Origin: Microbispora rosea subsp. aerata
GTDB taxonomy: Bacteria; Actinomycetota; Actinomycetes; Streptosporangiales; Streptosporangiaceae
Assembly: GCF_014647835.1 (NCBI RefSeq)
Contig: NZ_BMPY01000001.1
Span: 62,001-126,000, forward strand
DNA length: 64,000 bases
Direction: 5' to 3'
Below the pieces are notes generated by a model. That model made no database searches. It saw nothing but the letters and a program-made list of their open reading frames with translations, and had not been told where the DNA came from. The position numbers and the translations under genes were made by a program. Positions 45,916-53,994 of this stretch are shown in pieces (positions within the stretch are counted from its first letter, which is position 1; the number at the start of each line of letters is the position of its first letter).

Positions 45916-47112
45916 ATGAACGCCGGGATCGAACGGGCGCGTCGGATCACCTTCTGGACCTTGGTAGTCGAGCTGGCGTTCGCGTGGATCGGCCCGTTGA
46001 TCCAGATCGTGGTAGAGATCAGAACCGAGGGCGAGGCAGGCCTGAGCCGCCTCGCCCTCGTGGTCGTCGGCCTACCAGTCTTCACCTGGCTGTTCGTCCG
46101 CGCCGTACGGGCGGTGGTCGACGGCAGGCCCGCCGTACGGGAGGTCGTCGCGTCGGGCGCGCTCGCCGTGGCGATGATCGTTTTCAACGGGGTTCAGCCG
46201 CCCGAGCTGCCCGAGCCGTCGCGGATGCTGCCGTTCGCCTGGGCCATGCTCGCCGCCACGTGGGCCGGGGTCGCGGTGCTCGGGCTGAGCTCCCGGGCCG
46301 CCGTGGCGCTGACGGCGGGGGCCGCGGTCGTGTACGTCGCCCTCGTCTTCCTGCTGGTCGCCGGCATGGCCGAGCAGCGCGCCGAGCTCTTCTACGGCCT
46401 GTTGATACTCGCCCTGCTGCCCTACAGCAACCGGGTCTGGCTGCGGATCTACGGGCTCGTCCTCCAGGCGCACGAGGGCAAGGAGGCGCAGGCCAAGCTC
46501 GCCGTCACCGAGGAGCGGCTCCGCTTCGCCCGCGACCTGCACGACCTGGTCGGGCACAGCCTGTCCGCCATCGCGGTCAAGAGCGAGCTGGCGATCAAGC
46601 TCTCCCGCGCCGCCCCCGAGCAGGCGACCGAGGAGATGACGCAGGTGCGCGCGCTGGCGAAGGACGCGCTCCGGCAGATCCGGGAGGCCGTGCGCGGCTA
46701 CCGCGCCATCGACCTGCAGGCCGAGCTGGGTAGTGTGCGCGCGGTGCTCGAGGCGGCGGGCATCCGCTGCACCCTCGACCTGCCCGAGCGGGTGCCGGCG
46801 GGCGAGCCGGCCACGCTGCTCGCCTGGGTGGTCAGGGAGGGCGCCACCAACACGCTGCGGCACAGCGCCGCCACCCGGTCCCGCATCACGCTGAAACTGA
46901 CCGACGCGACGGCGGTGCTGGAGATGGTGAACGACGGAGCAGGCGGCCAGAGCTCCGGCGACGGCGGCACCGGCCTGATCGGCCTGAGCGAGCGGCTCGC
47001 CGCCGCGGGCGGCAGTCTCACCGCCCGGCCGACGGACGCCGGGGAGTTCATCCTGCGGGCGGTCGTGCCGACCGCCGAACGCGCGCAGGTCCTCACCGAG
47101 GCGGTGGCCTGA
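45916..47112 (+). CDS. DesK/NarX-type histidine kinase
   Basis: This 398-aa kinase has five or six N-terminal membrane helices (residues about 10-175) and a HisKA_3 dimerisation box RDLHDLVGHSLSAIAVKSEL with the phospho-acceptor His near residue 210. The HATPase domain shows REGATNTLRHS (N box) and DGGTGLIGLSERLAAAGG (G box). The sensor part lies in the membrane, as in kinases that detect antibiotics or membrane state. It shares one base with the response-regulator start. Confidence 0.88.
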   Translation: MNAGIERARRITFWTLVVELAFAWIGPLIQIVVEIRTEGEAGLSRLALVVVGLPVFTWLFVRAVRAVVDGRPAVREVVASGALAVAMIVFNGVQPPELPEPSRMLPFAWAMLAATWAGVAVLGLSSRAAVALTAGAAVVYVALVFLLVAGMAEQRAELFYGLLILALLPYSNRVWLRIYGLVLQAHEGKEAQAKLAVTEERLRFARDLHDLVGHSLSAIAVKSELAIKLSRAAPEQATEEMTQVRALAKDALRQIREAVRGYRAIDLQAELGSVRAVLEAAGIRCTLDLPERVPAGEPATLLAWVVREGATNTLRHSAATRSRITLKLTDATAVLEMVNDGAGGQSSGDGGTGLIGLSERLAAAGGSLTARPTDAGEFILRAVVPTAERAQVLTEAVA

Positions 47113-47705
47113 TGATCCGCGTGCTGCTCGCCGACGACGAGCACCTCATCCGCGGCGCGATCGCCACGCTGCTCGGGCTGGAACCCGACATCGAGGTCGT
47201 CGCGCAGGTCGGCCGGGGGGACGAGGTGGCTCCCGCCGTACGGGAGCATCGGCCCGACGTCGTGGTGCTGGACATCGAGATGCCCGGGATGGACGGCCTC
47301 ACCGCGGCCGAGGGGCTCCCGGGCCAGGCGATCGTCATCTTGAGCAGCTTCGGCCGGCCGGGTTATCTGCGGCGGGCGCTCGCCGCCGGGGTGCGCGGGT
47401 TCATCCCCAAGGACGCCTCGGCCGACGAGCTTGCCACGGCCATCCGCAAGGTGCACGCCGGGGGGCGCTACCTCGACCCGGAGATGGCCGCGTCGGCGAT
47501 GATGGCGGGCGACAGCCCGCTGACCGACCGCGAGCGCGACGCGCTGTCGCTGGCGGCCGAGGGCAACTCGGTCAAGCAGATCGCCGCGACCCTCCACCTG
47601 ACCGAGGGCACGGTGCGCAACTACCTGTCCAGCGCCATCGCCAAGCTCGGCGCGACCAACCGGATCACCGCGATCCGCGTCGCGCAGGAGAAAGGCTGGC
47701 TGTGA
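47112..47705 (+). CDS. NarL/DesR-type response regulator
   Basis: This 197-aa protein has a canonical receiver (LLADDEH, phospho-acceptor Asp54 in VVLDIEMPG, Lys in GFIPKDAS) and a LuxR HTH (LTDRERDALSLAAEGNSVKQIAATLHLTEG, then VRNYLSSAI). It works with the kinase it overlaps and probably controls the ABC pair upstream. A strong intrinsic terminator follows 13 bases after the stop, which marks the end of this operon. Confidence 0.9.
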   Translation: MIRVLLADDEHLIRGAIATLLGLEPDIEVVAQVGRGDEVAPAVREHRPDVVVLDIEMPGMDGLTAAEGLPGQAIVILSSFGRPGYLRRALAAGVRGFIPKDASADELATAIRKVHAGGRYLDPEMAASAMMAGDSPLTDRERDALSLAAEGNSVKQIAATLHLTEGTVRNYLSSAIAKLGATNRITAIRVAQEKGWL

Positions 47706-47717
47706 ACGCCCACGGCG

Positions 47718-47752
47718 AAAGGCGCCGGCGGCGTGTCGCCGCCGGCGCCTTT
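47718..47752 (+). terminator. Strong intrinsic terminator after the two-component operon
   Basis: AAAGGCGCCGGCGGCG, a TGT loop and CGCCGCCGGCGCCTTT form a perfect 16-bp stem. The TTT end follows the arm. It would end transcription of the ABC/two-component operon and may also serve from the opposite strand. Confidence 0.85.
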
Positions 47753-47853
47753 CCGTGCTGACCGGCTCCCGTTTTGCTCGGGGTTTCGCGGCCCGGCGTC
47801 CGGGGAGCGGGGGGATCGGCCCGCCGTGGCCGCCCCGATGACCGTGGAGCGGG

Positions 47854-48144
47854 TTAGACGCAGTAGACCCGGCGATACTCGTAGGCGCCGTCCGGCCGGA
47901 GGCGGCGGTAGACGTCGTAGGGCAGCCCGAAGTCCGGCACGCCCGCGCCGGCGAACTCCCATCCCTCGGGTGCGCGCTCGGGGCAGCGCGGCCCCGGCCA
48001 CGGCAGCGCCGGGATGACGGCGTCCCGCGCAACCACCGGCCGCGCCTCCCGCTCCGGGGCCGCGGTCTCCCCCGCGGGCGCGGCCGGGGCCAGGAACACC
48101 AGCGCGCCGACGGCGTAAACCGCGGCGACGATCTGCGGAGCCAT
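47854..48144 (-). CDS. Small secreted protein
   Basis: This 96-aa protein has a hydrophobic N-terminus (MAPQIVAAVYAVGALVFLAP, signal peptide or anchor) and a 70-residue exported part with two cysteines, PRCPERAPEGWEFAG and RRVYCV at the end. The ATG at 48144 is preferred: GGAGGGAGAAGAA lies just before it, and the longer frame runs through intergenic DNA. It is the only minus-strand gene before the lanthipeptide cluster. No family is recognised. Confidence 0.55.
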   Translation of the reverse strand: MAPQIVAAVYAVGALVFLAPAAPAGETAAPEREARPVVARDAVIPALPWPGPRCPERAPEGWEFAGAGVPDFGLPYDVYRRLRPDGAYEYRRVYCV

Positions 48145-48332
48145 TTCTTCTCCCTCCTGCGGGGGGGCGGTGCGATCTCGATTACCGCCGCACGATATCG
48201 GCGTCGATCGCACCGGCGTGTACTCCGATCGGAGTACAAAAAAGCGCAACCCGCGGAGCACACACGGATTTCGTGCAATGCCTACTGTTCTTCGTGTCCG
48301 CCGGGACGAGCCCGGCGAAGACAGGAGGAACA

Positions 48333-49073
48333 ATGTTCGATCCCAGTGCTTACGGAGACGGCCTGGCGTCCGTTTACGACAGGCTTTATCCGCACACCCC
48401 GGAGGCGGACCAGGCGGCGCGGTTCATCGCCGGCCACGCGCCCGGGGGGCGGCTGCTCGAGCTCGGCGTCGGCACCGGCCGGCTCGCGCTCCCGCTGGCC
48501 GAGCTGGGCATGCGGGTCCACGGCGTCGACGCCTCGGCCCAGATCCTGGCGAAGCTGAAGGAGCGCGACCCCGAGGGGAAGATCACCACCACCCTCGGCG
48601 ACTTCACCGCCGACCTGCCGGAAGGCCCGTTCGACATCGTCCTGATCGGCCTGAACACGCTGTTCATGGTGCCGGACAGGGACAAGCAGATCGAGACCCT
48701 GCGGCTCATGGGATCGCGGCTCGGCGAGGGCGGCGTGGCGATCGTCGAGACCTACGACCCCTGGTACTACCACCGGCTCACCGAACCGCGCGTCGACGTC
48801 CACCACATCGGTGAGAAAGAAATAATGATCGACACGTCGTACGTGAGCCGTTCCACGCAAACGGTTTACATTGTGCACACGACTATCGACGGCGGAATCC
48901 CGGAAAAAATCGTCGAGATTTCCCGGTACGCCTGGCCGTCGGAGCTGGATTTGATGGCGAGAATCGCCGGGCTGCGGCTGCGCGCGCGTTACTCCGATTG
49001 GGAGGGCGGGCCGGTCCGCGACGACGCCCTGCGGCACATCTCGATATTCGAGGTGGATAATGGCGGTGAATAG
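48333..49073 (+). CDS. SAM-dependent methyltransferase of the cluster (LanM-type, N-methylation)
   Basis: This 246-aa class I methyltransferase has the SAM-binding LLELGVGTGRLALPLAELG near residue 41 and the acidic VHGVDAS after it. In lexapeptide, an enzyme at this place makes the N,N-dimethyl group on the leader-free N-terminus, so the same role is likely. AGGAGG lies five bases upstream of the ATG. Its 3' end overlaps the LanK-like start by 14 bases. It is not a methylase of DNA or rRNA by motif. Confidence 0.8.
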   Translation: MFDPSAYGDGLASVYDRLYPHTPEADQAARFIAGHAPGGRLLELGVGTGRLALPLAELGMRVHGVDASAQILAKLKERDPEGKITTTLGDFTADLPEGPFDIVLIGLNTLFMVPDRDKQIETLRLMGSRLGEGGVAIVETYDPWYYHRLTEPRVDVHHIGEKEIMIDTSYVSRSTQTVYIVHTTIDGGIPEKIVEISRYAWPSELDLMARIAGLRLRARYSDWEGGPVRDDALRHISIFEVDNGGE

Positions 49074-50157
49074 ACCGCCGCAGTTCGCGTCGATTCCTCT
49101 CGCCCAGGTGCCGGACGTGACGGAGTTTCTCGAACGGCTGGACCTCGGCGTGTTCCGCGACGACGACGTCTCGACCTTCTTCGGGCGCAACGACAGCTGG
49201 GCCGGCGTGACGAGCCTGGGTCTCCCGGTGTTCGTCAAGCGGGTGGGCGGTCCCCCCGACGAGGTCGCCCAGCGGATCACCCGCATCAGGGCGATGGGCG
49301 AGCTGCTGGGCGCGCACCCGGTGGTGCGCTGTCCCCGCTTCCTCGGCGCCGACGAGCGGTCGGGCCTGGTGGCCTACTCCCTCCTGGAGCAGGCGCGCAA
49401 CGGCGCCGACCTCGGCGCCGAGGAGTTCACCCGGGAGCTCGCCCACGAGGCCGGCGTCCTGGTCGGGACGCTGCACGGCCTGCCCGCCCCCGCCGCGGTG
49501 GCCGCCGACACCTCGACGCCGCCGCTGCCGCCCGTGTCGAACCTGGAGGCCATCCCGCTGGAGTCGTACGCGGTGGCGAGCGGCGCGGAGCTGGAGGCGT
49601 GGCGCGTCGTGCACAACGACCCCGCGCTCATCGAGGCGATCAGGAACCTGTCGGAGTGGGAGCGCCGGAGCCCCCGCGCGCTGATCCACGGGGATCTGCG
49701 GCTCGACCAGTTCCTCTACCACGAGGGCGGGCTGCACCTCATCGACTGGGAGGAGGCGCGGCTCGCCGACCCCGCCAGGGACGTGGGGGCGTTCGTCGGC
49801 GAGTGGCTCTTCCGCGGCGTGCACGGCATGGCGTCGGGCGAGGACATCGCGACGGGTCCCGTCGACGACCGTGAGGTCATCGCCGGCGGAGTGCGCCGGT
49901 TCGAACAGCTCAGGCCGTTCATCGAGGCGTTCTGGGAGGGCTACTCGCTCACCCGGCCGCAGGCGCGGGACGACCACGAGCTGACCGCCAGGGCGGCGGC
50001 CTTCGCCGGCTGGCACATGTTCGACCGGCTCTTCGCCGCCGGGTTCCAGCGCGCCCGCCTGACGCCCCTGGAGCTGGCGGCCGCGGGCGTCGGCCGCAAG
50101 GCCCTGCTCAACCCCGCCGCGTTCACGACGACCCTCGGACTCGGAGGTGAAGGATGA
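49060..50157 (+). CDS. LanK-like protein with phosphotransferase fold (class V lanthipeptide)
   Basis: This 365-aa protein has the APH-like kinase fold: a lysine region LPVFVKRVGG near residue 52, the Brenner motif ALIHGDLRLDQFLY near residue 207, and LIDWEEARLADPARD after it. In class V lanthipeptides LanK is the partner thought to phosphorylate Ser/Thr so that the HopA1-type LanY can eliminate phosphate to make Dha/Dhb. Both catalytic motifs are intact, in contrast to the LanX-like protein at 55633. It overlaps the methyltransferase gene upstream and the LanY gene by four bases. Confidence 0.85.
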   Translation: MAVNRPPQFASIPLAQVPDVTEFLERLDLGVFRDDDVSTFFGRNDSWAGVTSLGLPVFVKRVGGPPDEVAQRITRIRAMGELLGAHPVVRCPRFLGADERSGLVAYSLLEQARNGADLGAEEFTRELAHEAGVLVGTLHGLPAPAAVAADTSTPPLPPVSNLEAIPLESYAVASGAELEAWRVVHNDPALIEAIRNLSEWERRSPRALIHGDLRLDQFLYHEGGLHLIDWEEARLADPARDVGAFVGEWLFRGVHGMASGEDIATGPVDDREVIAGGVRRFEQLRPFIEAFWEGYSLTRPQARDDHELTARAAAFAGWHMFDRLFAAGFQRARLTPLELAAAGVGRKALLNPAAFTTTLGLGGEG

Positions 50158-51137
50158 GCGAGCTTCCCCTGAGGCTCGCCGAGACGCTCGACCAGGTGGA
50201 GATCGGAGCCGATCTGCGCTCGGCCACGCTGGGAGAGCGCGAGGTCACGGCCGACAACGTCCGGACTTTCCGCGGCATGCTGGCCGGCGCGCTCTACGAC
50301 CTGCTCCACGCCGGCCGCCCGCACCGGGAGGGCCCGCGCCGCAAGTCGGTCCGCGACCCGGAGTTCGAGACCGCGCTGCGTGAGATGGTGCCGCACCAGT
50401 CGTCGCGCGCGCTCGTCCCGGTCCATCCGGACGCGCCCGCGGTGGTGACGCTGAGCGGCGTCCGCGTCCGAGTGCCGGAGGAACGGCTCGCCGAGGAGGT
50501 GGAGACAGCCGGGGGCCGCGCGAGGTGGGTCAGCCTGCCCGCCGTCCTGCCGGCGCTGTCGCCCGGCTTTCTCCTCGTCAACGGCTCGCTGGGCGCCGGG
50601 CTCGACCAGGGTCGCTGCCTGCGGCTGTATCTCGGGGTGACCGAGCCGCAGCCGGTGGCCGGCCTGTGGGGCGCGGTGCTCGGACGCCTGGAGGAGCTTC
50701 GCGTGCCGTACCGCGCCAAGGTCCTGTCGGCGCGCGACCTGTACCCCAGGCGCGACGCGATCGTGGTGTACCTCGGGCCGCGGGCGTGGCACGCCGTACC
50801 CGAGATCGCGCGGGCGGCCACCGCGGCCGGCGGGCTCCGCCCGGACGTGTCCACGTACGTCGCCCGGCTGGGGGACGGCATCGGCTGGGCCTGGGAGCCG
50901 GAGGACCCGCGCCCGCAGATGCGCGGCATGAGCTTCGGCGAGCACCGGTCGCACGCGATCGCCGCCGGGCTGCTGGCGCACGCCGCGGGCGAGGGCCCGG
51001 GCGGCCGGGACGCCGCCGTGGCGGACGCGCTCCGCGCCGCCGGCGTGGACCCGGGCCGGCCGCACCGCAACACCGGCTCTCCCGGCCTGCCCTTCGAGGA
51101 GCCGGCCGAGACGGCCGCCTGCCCCTCCCCCGCCTGA
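50154..51137 (+). CDS. HopA1-family lyase, LanY-like (class V lanthipeptide)
   Basis: This 327-aa protein matches the HopA1 effector family, with PGFLLVNGSLGAG near residue 140, the central RLYLGVTEPQPVAGLWG and a final MRGMSFGEHRSHAIAAGLL near residue 262. HopA1-type proteins eliminate phosphate from phosphorylated Ser/Thr, or serve as the dehydration partner of a kinase, in thioamitide and class V lanthipeptide pathways. The start overlaps the LanK-like stop. The final 45 residues are low-complexity. A 163-base gap leads to the first precursor. Confidence 0.85.
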   Translation: MSELPLRLAETLDQVEIGADLRSATLGEREVTADNVRTFRGMLAGALYDLLHAGRPHREGPRRKSVRDPEFETALREMVPHQSSRALVPVHPDAPAVVTLSGVRVRVPEERLAEEVETAGGRARWVSLPAVLPALSPGFLLVNGSLGAGLDQGRCLRLYLGVTEPQPVAGLWGAVLGRLEELRVPYRAKVLSARDLYPRRDAIVVYLGPRAWHAVPEIARAATAAGGLRPDVSTYVARLGDGIGWAWEPEDPRPQMRGMSFGEHRSHAIAAGLLAHAAGEGPGGRDAAVADALRAAGVDPGRPHRNTGSPGLPFEEPAETAACPSPA

Positions 51138-51300
51138 GCCGCCAAGCCTCCGGGTGCGAACCCGCGCCCGGACCACCGTGAGACCCGTGAGGAGGTGAGA
51201 CGACGCCCCACACACGGGCACCGCCGGCGACGGCGGTCCCCCGTCCCGAATCCCCTGCACACCAAGTCAGACAACGAGTTCACAGAAAAGGAGAACCCAT

Positions 51301-51459
51301 ATGTCCACCGAGTCCCTGCTCAACGGCGCCGACGCCTACACCACCCCCGCCGAGGTCGTGACCACCCCCCAGACCGACGCGCCCGAGGCCACCCCGGTCA
51401 TCTCCGCCGCGGTCATCAGCGCCGGCGGCGGCGCCCTCACCGCCAAGTTCGGCTGCTGA
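51301..51459 (+). CDS. Lanthipeptide precursor A1 (core ends TAKFGC)
   Basis: This 52-aa peptide has the family leader MSTESLLNGADAYTTPAEV and then DAPEATP before a variable core. The presumed core begins at about residue 31 and has S35, S40 and T47 for dehydration, and one cysteine, C52. T47 is five residues before C52, the spacing needed for a C-terminal AviMeCys ring, and TAKFGC is close to TASWGC of cacaoidin. GAAAAGGAG precedes the start. Cleavage site is inferred from the conserved/variable boundary. Confidence 0.85.
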   Translation: MSTESLLNGADAYTTPAEVVTTPQTDAPEATPVISAAVISAGGGALTAKFGC

Positions 51460-51489
51460 CCCCCCACCACTCACGAAAGGACAACCCGC

Positions 51490-51651
51490 ATGTCGACCGA
51501 GTCCTTGCTGAGCGGCGCCGACGCCTACACCACCCCCGCCGAGGTCGCCGACACCCCGCAGACCGACGCGCCCGAGGCCACGCCGACCATCCTCATCTCC
51601 GCGATCGCCAGCGCCGGCGGCGGCGCCATGACGGCCAAGTACGGCTGCTGA
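51490..51651 (+). CDS. Lanthipeptide precursor A2 (core ends TAKYGC)
   Basis: This 53-aa precursor has leader MSTESLLSGADAYTTPAEV and DAPEATP, then TILISAIASAGGGAM and TAKYGC. T33, S37, S41 and T48 are potential dehydration sites, with C53 for the ring. AAAGGA lies before the start. The GGG stretch and AMTAKYGC make it a close relative of A1. Its start is 30 bases after the A1 stop. Confidence 0.85.
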   Translation: MSTESLLSGADAYTTPAEVADTPQTDAPEATPTILISAIASAGGGAMTAKYGC

Positions 51652-51692
51652 CCCCTCCTACCACCACACATCGCTCACGAAAGGAAACCGAT

Positions 51693-51854
51693 ATGTCCAC
51701 CGAGTCCCTCCTCAACGGCGCCGACGCCTACACCACCCCCGCCGAGGTCGCCGACACCCCGGACAACGACGTCCCCGAGGCGACGCCGACCATCGTCAGC
51801 TCGGCCATCGGCAGCTTCGTCCTGAGCTTCAACACGGTCAAGGGCGGCTGCTGA
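51693..51854 (+). CDS. Lanthipeptide precursor A3 (core ends TVKGGC)
   Basis: This 53-aa precursor has the conserved leader (MSTESLLNGADAYTTPAEV), a variant DNDVPEATP and a different core, TIVSSAIGSFVLSFN followed by TVKGGC. Dehydratable residues are T33, S36, S37, S41, S45 and T48; C53 is the only Cys. The GGG patch of A1/A2 is absent. GAAAGGAAA lies before the start. It groups with A4 by core sequence. Confidence 0.85.
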   Translation: MSTESLLNGADAYTTPAEVADTPDNDVPEATPTIVSSAIGSFVLSFNTVKGGC

Positions 51855-51931
51855 CCCGCTCCGCTCCACCTGCGATCCGATCCCGACCCGAAAACAACGA
51901 ACACAAAACAACGAACACGAAAGGAACCGAC

Positions 51932-52093
51932 ATGAGCATCGAGAACCTGATGGACGGCGCCGAGGCGTACTCCTCGCTGGCCGAGGTCGCCAACACCCCG
52001 CAGAGCGACGCGCCCGAGGCCACGCCGACCGTGGTCTCCTCCGCCATCGCGAGCTTCAACCTGAGCTGGCTGACGGTCAAGGGCGGCTGCTGA
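51932..52093 (+). CDS. Lanthipeptide precursor A4 (core ends TVKGGC)
   Basis: This 53-aa precursor has the most diverged leader (MSIENLMDGAEAYSSLAEV) with DAPEATP, then TVVSSAIASFNLSWL and TVKGGC. T33, S36, S37, S41, S45 and T48 are candidates for dehydration, C53 for the ring. A tryptophan at residue 46 is unique to A4. CGAAAGGAA precedes the start, as before A3. A hairpin follows 24 bases after the stop. Confidence 0.85.
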   Translation: MSIENLMDGAEAYSSLAEVANTPQSDAPEATPTVVSSAIASFNLSWLTVKGGC

Positions 52094-52116
52094 TCCGGAA
52101 CGGATAACCCCTTCGC

Positions 52117-52142
52117 GGCGGCGCCGGGCATCCGGCGCCGCC
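52117..52142 (+). terminator. Attenuator-like hairpin after the precursor genes
   Basis: GGCGGCGCCGG, a GCAT loop and CCGGCGCCGCC form a perfect 11-bp stem followed by ACGAAAAAGG. It lies between the last precursor and the ABC genes. It probably lowers read-through, so that precursor mRNA exceeds that of the enzymes downstream, or protects the 3' end of the precursor transcript. Confidence 0.6.
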
Positions 52143-52179
52143 ACGAAAAAGGCACGACGACTCAGAAAGCGAGAACGAG

Positions 52180-53037
52180 ATGGCGGGCGGGGACGACCGG
52201 AATCCCGTCATAGAGGTCGAGGGTCTCCGGATGGCGTACGGCGACGTCGAGGTCTTGCGCGGGGTGACCCTGCGCGCGGAGCGGGGCGAGGTGCTGGCCC
52301 TGCTCGGCCCGAACGGAGCCGGCAAGACGACCACCATGGAGATCCTGGAGGGGCTGCGCAGGAGGTCGGGCGGCTCCGTCACCGTGCTCGGCTGCGACCC
52401 CGAGCGGGCGGACGAGCGCTGGCGCGGCCGGATCGGCATCGTCCTGCAGTCCTGGCGCGACCACTCCCGCTGGCTGACCGGGGAGCTGGTGCGGCACATG
52501 GCCCGCTACCACGACCACCCCAAGGATCCCGAGGAGGTCCTGTCGGATCTCGGCCTCGCCCCGCTGGCCGGGCGCGAGGTGCGCACGCTCTCCGGCGGGC
52601 AGCGGCGGCGTCTCGACCTGGCGCTGGCGCTGGTGGGCGACCCCGAGCTCATCTTCCTCGACGAGCCCACCACGGGCCTCGACCCGGCGGCGCGACGGCA
52701 GTTCCACGACCTGATCGCCGAGCTGTCCGGGAAGGGCGTCACCGTACTGATCACCACACACGACCTGGCGGAGGCCGAGCGGCTCGCCAACCGGGTCGCC
52801 ATTCTCTCCGGCGGCCAGATCGCGGCGACCGGGACGATGAGCGAGTTCGCCGCGCGCGCCCGCACCGCCCTCGTGCGCTGGGTCGAGGACGGCGACGCCC
52901 GCGAGCGCGAGGTGGACGACCCGGCCGGTCTCGTCGTCGAGCTGCACGCCAGGCTCGGCGGCAGCGTCCCGGGCCTGGAGGTCCGCAGGCAGTCGCTGGA
53001 GGAGACCTACCTCGCCGTCATGGGAGCGGGAAGATGA
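52180..53037 (+). CDS. Lanthipeptide-cluster ABC transporter ATP-binding protein
   Basis: This 285-aa ATPase has Walker A GPNGAGKTTTMEILEGL near residue 45, signature LSGGQRRRLDLALAL, Walker B LIFLDEPTTGLDP and H-loop TTHDLAEAE. It is of the DrrA/immunity type, different from the ABC exporter at 59170. Its stop overlaps the permease ATG. Immunity to, or export of, the mature peptides is likely. Confidence 0.87.
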   Translation: MAGGDDRNPVIEVEGLRMAYGDVEVLRGVTLRAERGEVLALLGPNGAGKTTTMEILEGLRRRSGGSVTVLGCDPERADERWRGRIGIVLQSWRDHSRWLTGELVRHMARYHDHPKDPEEVLSDLGLAPLAGREVRTLSGGQRRRLDLALALVGDPELIFLDEPTTGLDPAARRQFHDLIAELSGKGVTVLITTHDLAEAERLANRVAILSGGQIAATGTMSEFAARARTALVRWVEDGDAREREVDDPAGLVVELHARLGGSVPGLEVRRQSLEETYLAVMGAGR

Positions 53038-53900
53038 CCACGACCCTCACATCCCGCGCGCTGCGGCTCGGGATCGAACGCGCCCGGCTGGAACTGCGCG
53101 CGGTGACGCGCGACGTCAACCGGCTGTTCATTGAGTTTCACATCGTCAACATCGCACTGTTCGTCCTCCTTGCCCTGCTGCTCGGGGACAGGACGCCGTC
53201 GGTCCCCGGCGGCGTGTCCCAGGTGGCGGCGCTGACCGTGACGTTCATGCTGATCTCGATCGCCCAGCTCGGCGTGGTCTCCGTGGCCCAGGCGGTGATC
53301 GTCAGCAGGGACGACGGCACGCTGCTGCGGCTCAGGTGCACCCCCGGCGGCCTGCGGGTCTTCGTCACCGAGAAGATCGCGTACGTGGTCACGATCGGCG
53401 TCGTGGTGCTGGGCGCGCTGACCGTCTCCGGAGTGGCCCTCACCGACCTGCCCCTGCCCGCCTCGCCCGGCAGGTGGGCGACGCTGTTCGCGGTCGCCGC
53501 CCTGGGCCTGGCCACGACGGCCGTCATCGGCGCGCTGCTCGGCGCGGTGCTCCCCGACGCGAGGGAGAGCCTCGGCTACAGCGTCCTGCCGATCTTCCTG
53601 CTGGTGCTGATCTCGGGCATGAACCCGGCCGAACGGCTCCCCGACTGGGTGAACCGGGTGCTGGACGTCCTGCCCTTCAACTGGATGGCCCGCGGGCTCC
53701 GGTCGGCGCTGATGCCCGACGCGATGGCGGCGCTGGAGACCGCGGGGAGCTGGCAGCGCCCCCTGGCGTTCGCGGTGCTGGCCGGCTGGGCCGCGGCGGG
53801 CGCCCTCGTCACGGTGCCGCTGCTGCGGCGCATGACCCTCCAGGCGTCCGGCTCCGACCTGGCCCGCCGCCGCGAGAGGGCCGAGGCGCGCTACCGCTGA
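53034..53900 (+). CDS. Lanthipeptide-cluster ABC-2 permease
   Basis: This 288-aa permease has six membrane segments and an ABC-2 layout (ending in LLRRMTLQASGSDLARRRER). It overlaps the ATPase stop by four bases and works with it. Such ABC-2 pairs in RiPP clusters usually give self-immunity. A 94-base, very G+C-rich gap with no gene separates it from the F420-dependent enzyme. Confidence 0.85.
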   Translation: MTTTLTSRALRLGIERARLELRAVTRDVNRLFIEFHIVNIALFVLLALLLGDRTPSVPGGVSQVAALTVTFMLISIAQLGVVSVAQAVIVSRDDGTLLRLRCTPGGLRVFVTEKIAYVVTIGVVVLGALTVSGVALTDLPLPASPGRWATLFAVAALGLATTAVIGALLGAVLPDARESLGYSVLPIFLLVLISGMNPAERLPDWVNRVLDVLPFNWMARGLRSALMPDAMAALETAGSWQRPLAFAVLAGWAAAGALVTVPLLRRMTLQASGSDLARRRERAEARYR

Positions 53901-53994
53901 CCCGCACCCCGGCCGGCGCCCGCCGCCTCCCCCGGGCCCGCGAGCGCGCCCCACGCCCCGCACGTACAACGACCCGACCTTTCCAAGGAGCCTC

